Of a stretch of DNA of 64,000 nucleotides, positions 35,841 to 47,600 are shown piece after piece. The notes under the pieces were generated by a model that was not told the DNA's origin, did not search any database, and saw only the letters and a program-made list of their open reading frames with translations. Source of the stretch: Lichenostomus cassidix (Eukaryota > Chordata > Aves > Passeriformes > Meliphagidae); NCBI GenBank assembly GCA_008360975.2, contig CM039196.1, forward strand, positions 1,488,001 through 1,552,000. The letters are read 5' to 3'. Position 1 is the stretch's first letter. Each line of letters starts with the position of its first letter. A program made the position numbers and the translations under genes.

Positions 35841-38800
35841 CTGCACAGCTGGGCAGGACTGGAGCACTCAGGACCCCTGGGCAGCTCCTTCTGAAGCTGC
35901 TGCTCCCTTCACCTCCACTGGTGTTTCTCACACAGAGATTAAGGATGCAAGAGCTTCAAACATCCATATCTCTGCATGTCCAGGTGTTCCAGCCTCTCTC
36001 AGACACTCTGCACCCCAAATATTTCCCTCCCTCAGCTGTGTCTGCCTCCCTCAGCCAGGGAGCTTTGCTGCTCATCCTCTTGTCTCTGAACACAGCTACA
36101 AGCTGGGTTTTGCCTCTCTGGGCTCTCCTGGTGTCTATCCTGCTAGCCCAAGCTCGGCTTCCCTTCAGGGTGACCTTTCCCAGGAGAATTCAGGTTTTTG
36201 GCTGTGCCTGCAGCTCCCCTTGCTGAGCATCCCTTGCCTCGCTGGGTGAGCAGCAAGTGAACATCGCTCGCTGCTCCCGAGCTACGTTTTCCAAAAATGT
36301 CTCAGAATGCTGCATTTTAGGAAAAATTCCAGTCTAATCCCTTGCATTGCATCTGCTCTGGTGGGCTGAGACAAGATGTCATTTTGCATTTTTGGATATC
36401 AGTAGAGCCAGGAAGGTTGAAAGAAGGAAGAAACTACGTTCAGCTTCTCACTTAGGAAAAGTCAAGAAATTCAAATTAACCCAGCCTACATATGGGAGGT
36501 TTGAGCCTACTGTTCCTCAGATAAGTGATTCATATCTTTAAATCTGCCCCCAAACTCCATGGGCACAAAAATTATTTTAAGTGTTGGGGACCAAGGCTTT
36601 GAAAAAGAGTAAGAAATTCCTAGCAGAGCTGACATGAGCTGGAGAAAGGATGGTGAATGGCAAGTGTGTGGGCCTTACTCTATGCCAGGCTTCAATTAGA
36701 AGCTTGAGTGGATCATTTAATTTTCTTAGAGCTCCCTTCCCCACGTATAAAATACTGGAAAGTGTTGCCTTTCCAACTCAAAGGGAGCTGTAAGGATAAA
36801 TGGAATAACCTGGGAAAAATCTGATGTCTTTTAAATTTGCCAGCTGACAAAAATTCTGCCATTGCTGTGCTTGAAAACATGGAAAGGAGCTGCTGAAGTA
36901 TTCCATAGAACTGTGACCCAAGAAGCAACTGTTACCACTAAGATGACTTAATTACTTTTTTTATAAAGATAATTTTGAACTGAGAGTGGGGGAAAAGGTA
37001 AAAAAGAAGAAAACATGACAGCCAATTGGAAATTTGGCAAAACTGCCATGTCATTCCCGTGAAATACTTGCTTTCTGAAAAGCAGAATTGTCAGCCAGAA
37101 AAGTGTCCTGTTAAAAATCCCTTTCCCATCTTTAAAACATGATCCTGGACGTGGCATTTGATGAGGCAATTAGCAGAGCTGTGAGCCAGCAATGCTGAGG
37201 GAGCTGGGCAGAGTCAGCCTGCAGCAGGCTGTTCATCCAGGATGTCACTTCCCCAGGGCTGAAGGAGATCCCACAGCAATGTCCCTTTGCTGCCCTTTCC
37301 CCATCAGACCTGCAGAGGAGGAGCTGGGGGAAGCAGCAAAGCTCCCCAGGGCTGGGAATGGATGGATCTGCTCAGTGACTGCAGCTCCTCCTGCAGCTCC
37401 AAAGGCACCACAGAGAAGCTGCTTGTGGGACTCATTCAGGAACCCTGGCAGGACTTGTCCCATGGACAGTTTGTCCTCCATCCCCTGCAGAATGTAAGGA
37501 TAGAAACAGGATGGAGCAGGCAGCAGCAGCATCCCCAGCCTGCCCACTTGGAATGGGCAGAAAATCTCTCAAAATGCAATCCCAGCCCAAAATGTATTCA
37601 ACCCAACAAACTGAGCTCCTCTAAAGCTCTTCTCTCAGTTCTCACAAACCAAGGAAAGGATAAAGCACAAGGAATCACCATGGCTGGAAGCAACTTCAGG
37701 GCTGCCAGAGGGATTTAAGCACAGAGCACTTCAGTGAAATGGTGTGGGGAATTCCACTGCCTCCCAAGGCAATTAAGTGAAAAACCTGAAAGGTAAATCC
37801 TTGCTTGCCACACACCCCCAGCCCAATCCTGGCAGCAGGAATTGGGAAGTAAAGTCTTGGCAAAAGGAATTTTAAAATAGAAACAGAAGGAAAAGATATT
37901 TAGGAAATAAAACAGAGATGTGCTCACAGCAGATGGGAAATGCTCAAAATGATGAGAAAAATGACTTTTCCAGAGCTATTTTAAAAATCATGTTATTCCC
38001 CCCATTCCATTATGGGGGAAAGCATGATCTGAGCTAAATTCACTCTCAGTGACGTACTAATAATAACAGTTATGATATATTTCATTTGTAATTTCCAACC
38101 ATTTCTGTAGTCAGCCCTTCCACATGCATTTTTAGCCCAATTAAAAATAAAACCATTATCCTTCCCCTACAGGAAATCCAAGCTGTAGACCAGTTTAGTC
38201 AACTTGCCTAAAATTCTACTGTCTGCATACATCCCAATCCCCAGGCTCACACTCCAGGCTAGACACCCCTACCCATCTCTAAGACCAAACCAGAGCAGAG
38301 CTGAGTAATTCTGAGCCCTCACAGAGCATTTAACATATTTGAAGAATTGCACAAACAGCAAGTAATTAGTTCTGAACGAGGTCCCTGGGGAGTTTCTAGT
38401 TAAAATACATGTGGTTTAGGATACATTAAACCAAGCATTATAAATTAAAATCCTCACTGAACTCAGACACAACATCTGGGGATTTCTGGGTCGTGGGTGA
38501 GATGGGCAGTGTTTGTATTTAGGAAGGAATACAAGTATTCCAGTCGAGGTGGAGAAGGAGAGGGAGTTTCCTGGGAGACAGAAGAAGCTCTGTGATTCAT
38601 AATTCCCACATCCAAGTGCACTCTGTGGCATTGGGGAGGGAGGAACAGACACTCAGGAGTTCATCCCTGGGAGAGTGTGAAAGCAAAACCTTTTGGGAAA
38701 TGCAGTTAGAGCAGAGGGAGGGCTGAGGTGGCACCAGAGTTTACCCCAGGAGAGGCACCATCCCTCTCTTCTGTGCCTTCCTGAGCCTCCTGGGCAAAAT

Positions 38801-39815
38801 TCATCATGAGTAATGCAGAAATATGAGGGAAATGAGGTAATGGAAAGTCACCCAGAAACACATGGCAGAACCAGGAATTACACACAAAGATGTCAAGAAT
38901 ATTTTGGTATCTTCACCCTCCACCTACCTAGTTCTCCTGCTCCTGCTGCAGCCCCACTGATAACAGACAGCCAGGAAAAAACAGACTCTAGAAAATGCCC
39001 TTTCTGCTGCTCTGGGCTTGGAGTGTGTGTGAAACAGGAATCCTGCACTGCCTCACCTCTTACAAAGTCAAATTTACAACAGCTCAGGGGATAAAGTCCT
39101 AAATCTTCACAAGCTAAGCAAGTGTTTATTTTCTAAAATATTTCCCCAAGAACTTTAGTTCTTTGTTCTTTTATATTTTAAAAGACCTGTCACAGATTTA
39201 TGTTCAAATTACTTCCCCATCAAATTCTCCTTAAAATAGCAGCACTAGGCCAGCTGTGTTTGCTTCCGCAATTCCATATTAATGTCACTATAAGCAAAGC
39301 TATTTTCCCAAGTATGTAAAATACACTTCAAAATACACAAAGATCCTGCAAAGACCCGAGCCCTCTCCAAAAGGTCACAAGAGTAGGAACACAAATAAAA
39401 TGCTGCTTTACAGCAAAGTAAAACAAGCAGCCTCCACAGCCCCATGGAGAGGCGAAAGTAGATAGCAGGCAGAGGGCAATTTGGAAACAGAGCAACTGCA
39501 AGGCACCAACCTAAAGGGAGCCCCAGGTAAAAGGGTTTGGCTGATGGTAGCAGCAGGGGAAAAGCTCAGCGTGGCTCTGGTGAAAAGCCAGTGCCAAGAG
39601 GTGTTGTTGTGGAACAATGGTGGGACAAAACCCCCCCTGTTTGCCCTTGGGGATAAAAACAGCTCAGTGCTTAGAGACAGAGGCAGCAACTTCCAAGGTC
39701 AGCTGGAGTTTTACCAGAGATTTGATCTCTGAATTTCATCCATGCTGAAAACTCCTCCAGTGATTGACCCTTCAATGCATAATTGGCTGTAATGGGTTTC
39801 CAGAACAAGCCCTGG

Positions 39816-39849
39816 CTGTGCTGTGCTGTGCTGTGCTGTGCTGTGCTGT
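39816..39849 (+). repeat. (CTGTG)n pentanucleotide microsatellite
   Basis: Six perfect CTGTG units plus a partial seventh. On the minus strand the same array reads as CACAG. Perfect repeats of this length are usually polymorphic. Confidence 0.95.
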
Positions 39850-40879
39850 ACCTGCCTCGGCCCCATTTGCCCTCCAACAGCTCCCATTGCAGAGCCACAG
39901 CTTTCCCAGCCACCCCACCCTCCCAGTGCCCCTTCTGTCCCTCCTCACCCCAGCACTCTCCCACCTTGACACATAGCAGGGAATGTGCCTTTCCCTCCCC
40001 CTGGCATACCTCACTTCCTCCTGCAGCAGTTATTTTTATATAACCTTTTGTAGCTGTCTTACTTAACCCTGCCAAGCATTTGGGGCTGCAGCTTCTCTGA
40101 GAGCAGCTATTACTGTCATCCATCAGAATATCTCAATCCAACACACACTCAAGGAGGAAAGGCAACGCCAAAGCACTGGGTAGGACAAAGCACACCAAAC
40201 AGGTTCAGGGATGGAGCAAGGCAGGAACAAATCTGCTCCAGAGAAGTGGTGGCTGTCAGGAAAAAAGCCCAACGGCTCAGAGAACAGAAAACCCTTTGAA
40301 ATCATGGTGGGATCAATGCTGGAGATTTAGAGTGATACAATTACTGCTCTTCTACCCAAAAAGGTGAAGCTATCAACCGATTTTTTTTCAGCCCATCAAA
40401 TGTTTCAAATTATGTAAAGCATCAAGCTCACTAGCATATTGGATTTTGAATAATGAAAAGAGTAAACAGGATTTTAATTTGGATTCTGACAGTAAGGCGC
40501 TTTCCATGTGATAAATTAACTATTAGGGAAGACAAATTAACACAACCTCCCCTTGAGTATGATGGCTTATGATTTTGAGGAAGCTTTTACAGAAGCATGA
40601 TAAAAATAAGGCAGGATGAAAAACAGGATATGATGATGGAGGGAGTATTTTACCAAAAATTCTTCCTCCTTCTTTTCATCAAACCGTGTAGATAACTTCT
40701 CTAAAAAAAGTGCAGCAGCTTCTCTCAAGAGTCCCCCATTTTCCCTAAGAATGTCTAAACATTCTAGGAGAGTTCCTCAGCTGGTCTAGATGACCAGACT
40801 GATGAATTTTAAAGCACTTGTTTAACACTGAAATGTTAAATTTGACATCTGTGAAGCAAGGTCAGAAGAAGAGGTGTCA

Positions 40880-40888
40880 CCCCCCCCC
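40880..40888 (+). repeat. poly-C run
   Basis: Nine consecutive C after GTGTCA. It is a short homopolymer. Confidence 0.8.
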
Positions 40889-41113
40889 TTAGGAATATTT
40901 TTGAAAGGAAAGGTGTCTCAGAAACATTTTCTAGGCAGAAGACTATGCTCATAAAATCAGCAAAGAGGATGTGATCAGCTTCAAAGCAGTCAAACATCAT
41001 GTTATATTTCCATATCCAATGGAAAACTCCCAAATTCTGTCGTTTTTTAAAGGAGAGAAGACATTTTAAGATTTCGTCTTCACATTTCAGCAGAAACTCC
41101 ATTTTTCAATCTG

Positions 41114-41132
41114 CTCTCTCTCTCTCTTTCTC
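41114..41132 (+). repeat. (CT)n repeat followed by CAGGTAAG
   Basis: A short CT repeat ends in TTTCTCAG and is followed directly by GTAAGC. This resembles a zero-length exon or recursive splice site on the plus strand, but the only gene here is on the minus strand. Confidence 0.75.
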
Positions 41133-42054
41133 AGGTAAGCAAATACAGCTTAGAAAAACAGCAGAAAGGCATCCTAATTGGCTTGAAATTAAAGCTATTA
41201 ATTTTTATTCTTATTTATTCCTGTCACAAACCAGACCTGTTTGATATGGATTTCCACCACTGCTATGGAAACCTGAGTAGTTCTGAAGTCTTTATGTAAC
41301 ATAAGATGAAAATGCCATCTCCCACAGTGAGCACTGTTTTCTTTGAAATATGTCAACAGTGGAATTTTGTCCCCTCTGGGAGAAAAAGGGTTGCCAGGCA
41401 CTGAGACAGGAGACATCAGGTCCACATCTATTGACTCAAGACATGTTATTAACCATATAACTGTCTGGGCAACTTCAAAATGGGAATAAGGATGTTTACT
41501 CACCTTTGCTTGGAAATTCATACAAGGAGAAAAAAAAAACTACTATTTCTATGGAAACACCATGTATTTGTATACGTAGAAATTGCACAGATACTGAATT
41601 TCAATATATTCCTGTAATTTTCCAGTAGTGCTCAAAACTGCAGGTCAAAAAGTTCTGAAACAATTAGTATTTTCTTAATAAAACTAAAAGCCACAACTGA
41701 TTACAGCCCACCTGAAAACATTCTCGTGCCTTTGACATGCAAAATACTTTAATTAAAATATAAGCAAGAGTGGGTCTAGATTGTGCTGAAAGCTCCTAAA
41801 TTCCAGCAAACTTGTCCCAGCAGTGGGACAGGCCTGATGTTTGGGTTGCCAGCCCTGGCGTGCCACTAGCCCAGCTCCAGTGACTCCAGCACAGAAGGGG
41901 AGCAGGTCCTCTGTCCTTTGCCTGCCTGGCAGGCAGGAAAAATCACCCAAAATTTGGAAATAAATACACAATTCCTAGCACTTGTTGGACACTTTACACA
42001 GGCAAAGTATGCAATAAATAGGAATTAATGATTAATTATTAATCAGAAGGAGAC

Positions 42055-42090
42055 AGCAGGTCTTTTTCCAACCTAAATGATCCTTGTAGT
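42055..42090 (+). mobile_element. CR1 LINE 3'-end fragment
   Basis: AGGTCTTTTTCCAACCTAAA followed by TGATCCTTGTA matches the remembered 3' terminus of avian CR1 elements (GGTC.TTTCCAACCTAAATGATTCTATG), just before the octamer tail, which is degraded. Only about 35 bp is recognisable; upstream sequence to 42000 is AT-rich and not clearly CR1. CR1 is the dominant retrotransposon of birds, and severe 5' truncation is normal for it. Confidence 0.55.
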
Positions 42091-42094
42091 ACCA

Positions 42095-44669
42095 AACAGC
42101 TCCTGACATCACTTTCTCATCAGGGTGCACAAGCAGCTCAGAGCTCTGTCTCCCCTGGAAGAGGAGAGATGTTTCCCTTGGTTCCAGTGGCTCTGGGGAG
42201 TTAATTGAGCTGGGATGTGTTGGTTGTTGTCCCCAAGCTCAGCAGTGCCTGGATGTGCCCTTAGCCACCTCCAGGAGTGAACTGGGCGCCCTCTTCCCTC
42301 CAACACAACAATTTGTGCTAAACCTTCTCTGCAGAGAGGTGAAAAGCTGGAGTGGTTTTGTGTAACACATCTACAGAACAAAAATCAAAGCCTCTTCAGT
42401 CTCTTCAACCTTTCTCCGAAAGATCTAAAACACTCAGACCATGTCCTTTACCTTGAAACCAAGGCAATGCTCTAATAAATGAAATTCTTCCTGAAAAACT
42501 ATAAGTTTTAAGGGACAATATGCATTATCAAGCCTGAAGGTGTCCAAAATATTTAAACTTGGAATTCTTGCAATCATGCAGAAACACAGCTTTGGAAACC
42601 ATAATGAAAAAATCAGAGTAAGTCAGAGGTTTCCTCCTGCAAAGACAAAGCTACTTATAGGTTTCCTTTATTTGAAAGGTTCCTTTCAGAAATCAGCACT
42701 GCAAAAATATTTGCAGCCTGAATAGAGTTCAGGCCTCCTGAGAGACAAAGAATTGTTATAAAAGGGTCATTTTTCTGCCTCTACAAATAAAAAAAAACCC
42801 AAAAAGCTCTGAAGGTCATGGGTTCTGGAAGCACCTAAACAACAACAAAGTCAAAACTTTCCAAAAGCAGCTAACGAGCTCCATGGCATTGTCCTGGTCA
42901 ACACTGGAGCAGAGTTTACAGCATTTAAACCAAAAGCCTGAGGACACTCAGTAAAAGCCATCTTTACCTAAAAGATTGCTTCAAGCTGCACCAGCAAAAA
43001 AATAAACCAAAAATGAGCATTCAAAGGAGCAGATCTTTGGAACATGTATACACCTCTAATTCCACTGAATTCATCCTAGCTCTTGGCACATCCAGCAGTT
43101 GCTCAACAGCATGGAGTGATCTTGAAGGGAATCTATCCTACATTTCCCATGCTTGCTCAGCACTCTGCACACCAAAGCAGCACAGGAAAGGTTGTTACCA
43201 GGATCTCCACCCAGGCTGTGGCAAGGAGACACTGACCTGAGCACAAGGGATGGAGTTAGAGGGAAGTGTAAAAAAAAAAAAACTTGTAAAGCAATGAAAA
43301 TCCTTCCAGAATTAAAAAGGCCTCAAGAACTTTACCTGAACTAGTAGTTGTTGTTTTTATTGGATTATTTTATGGGGTTTTATGTTGTTTAATCGAAGAA
43401 AGAAAATGGATGCCATAAAATATGCAGAGCTAACTGGGGCTGCAGAGTACATTGCTGAATATTGCTAGTAATGCCATTTCCCCTTCACTGTCAAAAAATA
43501 AAAATATCCTTCTTTATATCCCTGTCACATGGAACAGCAGTCCTCTCACGCTTGCCAATCAATCATCCCAGAGTGCACCTTTACCTTGAGCAGTGTGTGC
43601 TAGGACGGTGAATAAGGAAACCTTAGGAAATAATCTCCCTTTCCACAAGATGGAATTCAATTTCCAGCACAGCTCAGACCAGTACTTTTCTTGAAAAGGT
43701 GGCACCATATATTACAGCAGAAAAGCATTTTTCTGCTGGTAGTGAAAACTTTAGTGAGCATTATGATTATGTGGTTTGTACTCCAGGCACCAATGACCAC
43801 TGAGCAGGCCAATAATGTGTGAATTCTGATGAGAACAGCCCTCCAGCTGGGATAAAACATCAAAGACTTTTTGCGCCCTGCTTTTTTATTCCTCCATTCT
43901 CCTTTCTTTACTGTAAATTTTTTTTTTCCCTAACCTGCAGACAACAATTTTCCAAGATCCTCCTCAGGAGTCAGCATTTCCCTCTGGTGCTCAGGCAGCC
44001 CCAGTCAGCCCTTTGGCCACAGTGCCAAGCAGCTTTTAGCTTTGGCAGCCCAGTTTGGTTTCTTTACATGGTGATTCTCAGGAGCTCCTTCAACACTCTC
44101 TGCAGGTGGATTGAGCCTTCACCAATGTCTCTTTGAATCCCCCTTTGGATCTCTGCAGTTTTGGTGAGGATTTTCAAGTCCCCAGCTTTGTCTCTCACCC
44201 GAGCAGAGCTGTGCAGCAGAGGCTGCCTGGATCCATAATCTACTGCAATAAAATCCAGAGAAAGCCCCACAAATGGTTGGTGCCAAAGCCCTGTCTGCCT
44301 GGATTTGCCTGCAATATTTCCAACTGTGAAGATGAACAGACAGATTTTTGCCTCTGGACGCCCTGAAGCTCCAAGTCCCAGCTTTTGCTCTTCAGATCTG
44401 GCCAAAATATCATTCTGCAAGCTGATGCCTGACAGACAGAGCCCAGCAGCCCCAGAGCCAAAGATGGGCAAAGAGCTGAGGAGGAATCAGCCCTCCAAAG
44501 TGTGTTGCTCACAGTGCTGCCACAGCTTAGAAAGCTTATCCAGCCTTGCAGAGCTGTCAGGAAAATTTACCAGCCACCACACAAAAATTACCTGCCGTTT
44601 ACCAGAGTGATTGATGGCAATGCAAGAAACTAATGGCATTTTACTTGCCTGTCGAAAGAAATTACTCAC
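42095..44669 (-). other. TMEM132B: TMEM132B intron segment
   Basis: No supported gene. An A13 run lies at 43270-43282 and a T9-T10 run near 43919. Chance ORFs of up to 135 codons at 44.06-44.47 kb overlap on opposite strands. Confidence 0.7.
43270..43282 (+). repeat. poly-A tract
   Basis: A run of 13 A with no retroposon body visible upstream. Confidence 0.8.
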
Positions 44670-44684
44670 CCTGGACCAGCAGGA
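44670..44684 (-). other. possible 15-nt microexon in TMEM132B intron
   Basis: On the minus strand CCTTCCCCAG ends at 44685. Fifteen bases (TCCTGCTGGTCCAGG) follow, then a consensus GTGAGTAA donor. Fifteen is a multiple of three and phase 2 gives no stop (P-A-G-P between split codons). Very short in-frame exons are a known feature of neuronal genes. No homologue is known to me, and chance is the default explanation. Confidence 0.12.
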
Positions 44685-44689
44685 CTGGG

Positions 44690-47600
44690 GAAGGATTCGT
44701 TAATCCTTACAGCTGTTTTTAAATTAAACTCTAGTGTTGGTAGGGCTGAAGAGCAGTCCCAGACAGCAGCTGGCTTCAGGATGGATTCCAACATGATCTA
44801 GCATGGGCAGACAGGTCTGGCACAGCAGTAACCAGGGTGAAAGGCAGCTGCACACTGAGTTCCTGACTTCTTTTTAAAACATTTGCAGATTTCAGGAGGC
44901 CAAACCCATTTCCACATCGTCAATCTCTAACAAAGACCTAGTCCTGGCACCATACATGTCATAAAAAGTTGGGGACATAACAGGACAAAAAGGCCATAAT
45001 CAAAAACTGGAGGCTTAAGGGGCAGAGGAATGTGCTCCCATTTTGTCTATATGTGCAGAGGGGTCTAGCAGTACCAGGGGTTAATTCACTTCCTAAATCA
45101 GTAGAGGTGATAGGACCATTCCCTTTCCTTCCCAACACCACACTAAAACTCCCTCTATCTTTTAACATTTTTCCTTCCCCATTGCAGCTGCTGTCACCAG
45201 GAGCTCCCTGTTGTGGTTTCATCTGCAGGATCAGCACTCCCCCTGCAAGGACAGCAGATCCTCCACCTGGCTCAGTCACCACATCCTCGATAAATGAGCT
45301 GCTTCTCTAGTTTGGGGGAAACAACATTCCTTCAGCAGATTGCCAGGGGGGGAGGACTGAAAATGGGCCTTGAGCAGCAGCTGATTATTTCCAAACAGAA
45401 GCACAGGTGGCTTCAACACCAGCACTGCCCTGGAGAATTTCTGTAAGACAAAAAGCAAAGGACAGCCCAACTCTTCAGGATATGGATGAGCCACTCTCCC
45501 AGCTTTGATTTTGGATAGTTTGTTTTCTTGGCCAGTCTTGATGATTCAAGTTCTTTACACATCCTCAGAAACTGGATGAAAAACCATCTCTGCCAAGGGT
45601 CACAATCAAGAATGGGGAGGAGGAACAATTCATGTTCCATGAGGATTCCACAGGCCTAGGTGCCAGTGGAGGCTACCAAGAAGCCTCTTAAACATTCAGC
45701 ATTCCAAAGAAAACACTGTGTGGGCAATAAGACTCCAAACCCAGGCTTTCCCACTGTGGGGAGTTGTGGGGCACAGAATCAGCTACCCATAAAAGCAGCC
45801 ACAATCCATTATCACACATTCAGTGATTTTCAGAGAAAAACACTCACAGTGCAATACTGGATCCAACTGAGCATTAAGCACTTCCCGTTCCTGTTCTGCT
45901 TTTCCAACTGTACAAGTCCCTAACCCTGTTAGTCATGAATTCTTGATTAATGAGCCTTGTTTAGAGGATGTGAATACTGAAATTGCACTGATATACAGGC
46001 TCTAACCACAGAAAGACAATCTAATTCAGTGAGGGAATCTGCTGTGCTTAGGGGGGATTCCAAACCTTCAATAAAGGAAATCAGCTGTTAAGTCATGTTA
46101 ACAAGGGCAGCATGCTGTGCTCTCAGCTCCGTGCTGCCATTGATGGTCTCACAGCTTGGCATCTGGGGGCAAAATCCTCTTCATGTGCTGAGGATGTTTA
46201 ACATCTGCTGGTAAATCTGGGGGCACTCAGAAAAGGGCTGGGAGTGGAGTGAGGAGGATGCCAGCGTGGTTTTACACCAGAATCCTTAACTATGAGGAAC
46301 ATGAACACACACACATCTCCCGAGCTTGTACAGCAAGGACCAATAACCCAGGGCTAAACTAATTATGACTTGTTCTGCTTGAGCAGGAAAACAGCAGCCG
46401 CTCCTCTCCTGCTTCAAGGGGACATGCAAAACAAGTGTTTTCCTGGCTCTTCTTCCCTGTGCCTGGAAGGGAAGAAATGTCCCTCGGGAGCCTTCAGCTC
46501 CCAGGGTGTCCAGAGGAGCAGATTTCCTCCACAGCTGGGGACATGAGGACAGGCAGGACAGCTCTGCTCTCCAGGCTTGACAGCAGGGCTAGAGAAGGCC
46601 CTTATCAGCCCAGCATTCTTGTTGACTCAAACATAAATATGTATTTCTCAAAAATCTGATACAGCAGTGGAAAACAAAAGCATAGCATTATTCATTAAAT
46701 AATATCACTCATCACATGCCCATGAATACTCAGAAATAATTTAGGGGGGAGAGGGGAGGACCTTAATTATACCTGAAATGGTTTATGAATTGCACCAAGA
46801 TGGAAGAAATGTTCCTTGTTCTGCTACAGCAGTCACTTCCTGACAGGTTTCAGGAGGCTAATCCTAGAGACCAGGGGATTAATTCCTGAAGACAAGCCCT
46901 TTTCCCTCTGAGCTCCTCCCCAGCTCTTGAGAGAAAGTGACCTTTCCTGATCTTAAAACTTCTTGAAAAAGACAGAAAGATTAATTATGCTCCTCCCTAC
47001 TTCATCTTCATGGAACATCTGAGTGGTTTCTACAGCTGCAAAACCTTTATGTCCACAGTGCTTTTGACTGTACTGCTGAGATATTCAAAGACCCATTAAA
47101 CCAAAGGGGAAGACCAATTCACTGAGACTTAGTACGGAAGGGAAATGGGAGAGGGAGGCTAAAAATTATCTTGTACTTAAGTTAAGGAGACAGCTGGAGA
47201 AGATTTATTCATAAATCAAACTCTCCACCTTCAAAGAGTCACCCATTCTCGTGGTGCTCTGCATGCAGGAGATGCTGTTGGGACTAAAAGGTTGAGAAAT
47301 GCAGCCTGATCCAACAACTCTGCTTGTTCCTACAGAACATCCATAGCATGAAGAAGCAAAAGCAAAGCAGTCTGCCTTGGATTTATTTCTATGGACACAA
47401 TTTTGTACCTTCAAGTCGCAATTGTTTTCCAATTGCAATTTAACCCCAAGTTGGAGCTCACCTTCCAGAGCAGCTTCCTGCACACTGCTGGTTGCTGCTG
47501 CTGCCTGACTGTGGTTGTAATTATTTCCTCCAGCAATTAGTGACCTCACCCTAGAGTCAAATACTGAGGCATTAAAGGGACAGTGCCTTCCAAGCAAGTA

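Larger units (their letters stand above)
33900..42050 (-). other. TMEM132B: TMEM132B intron upstream of the exon
   Basis: No other exon recognised. The segment contains a 30-bp duplication (35782-35840), the CTGTG microsatellite (39816-39849), a C9 run (40880-40888) and a CT repeat (41114-41132). GC-richer blocks at 35.8-36.25 kb and 37.2-37.5 kb produce overlapping chance ORFs on both strands. Confidence 0.7.

Noticed and set aside
41114..41140. Recursive splice site (pyrimidine tract, CAG/GTAAG) on the plus strand
   Set aside because: The only gene here is on the minus strand. A CT microsatellite ending in CAG next to GTAAGC can arise by chance.
41498..41540. Strong donor CAAAG/GTGAGT on the minus strand with an upstream pyrimidine run
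   Set aside because: The nearest AG leaves only a 5-nt exon, and no upstream coding sequence of this family is seen.
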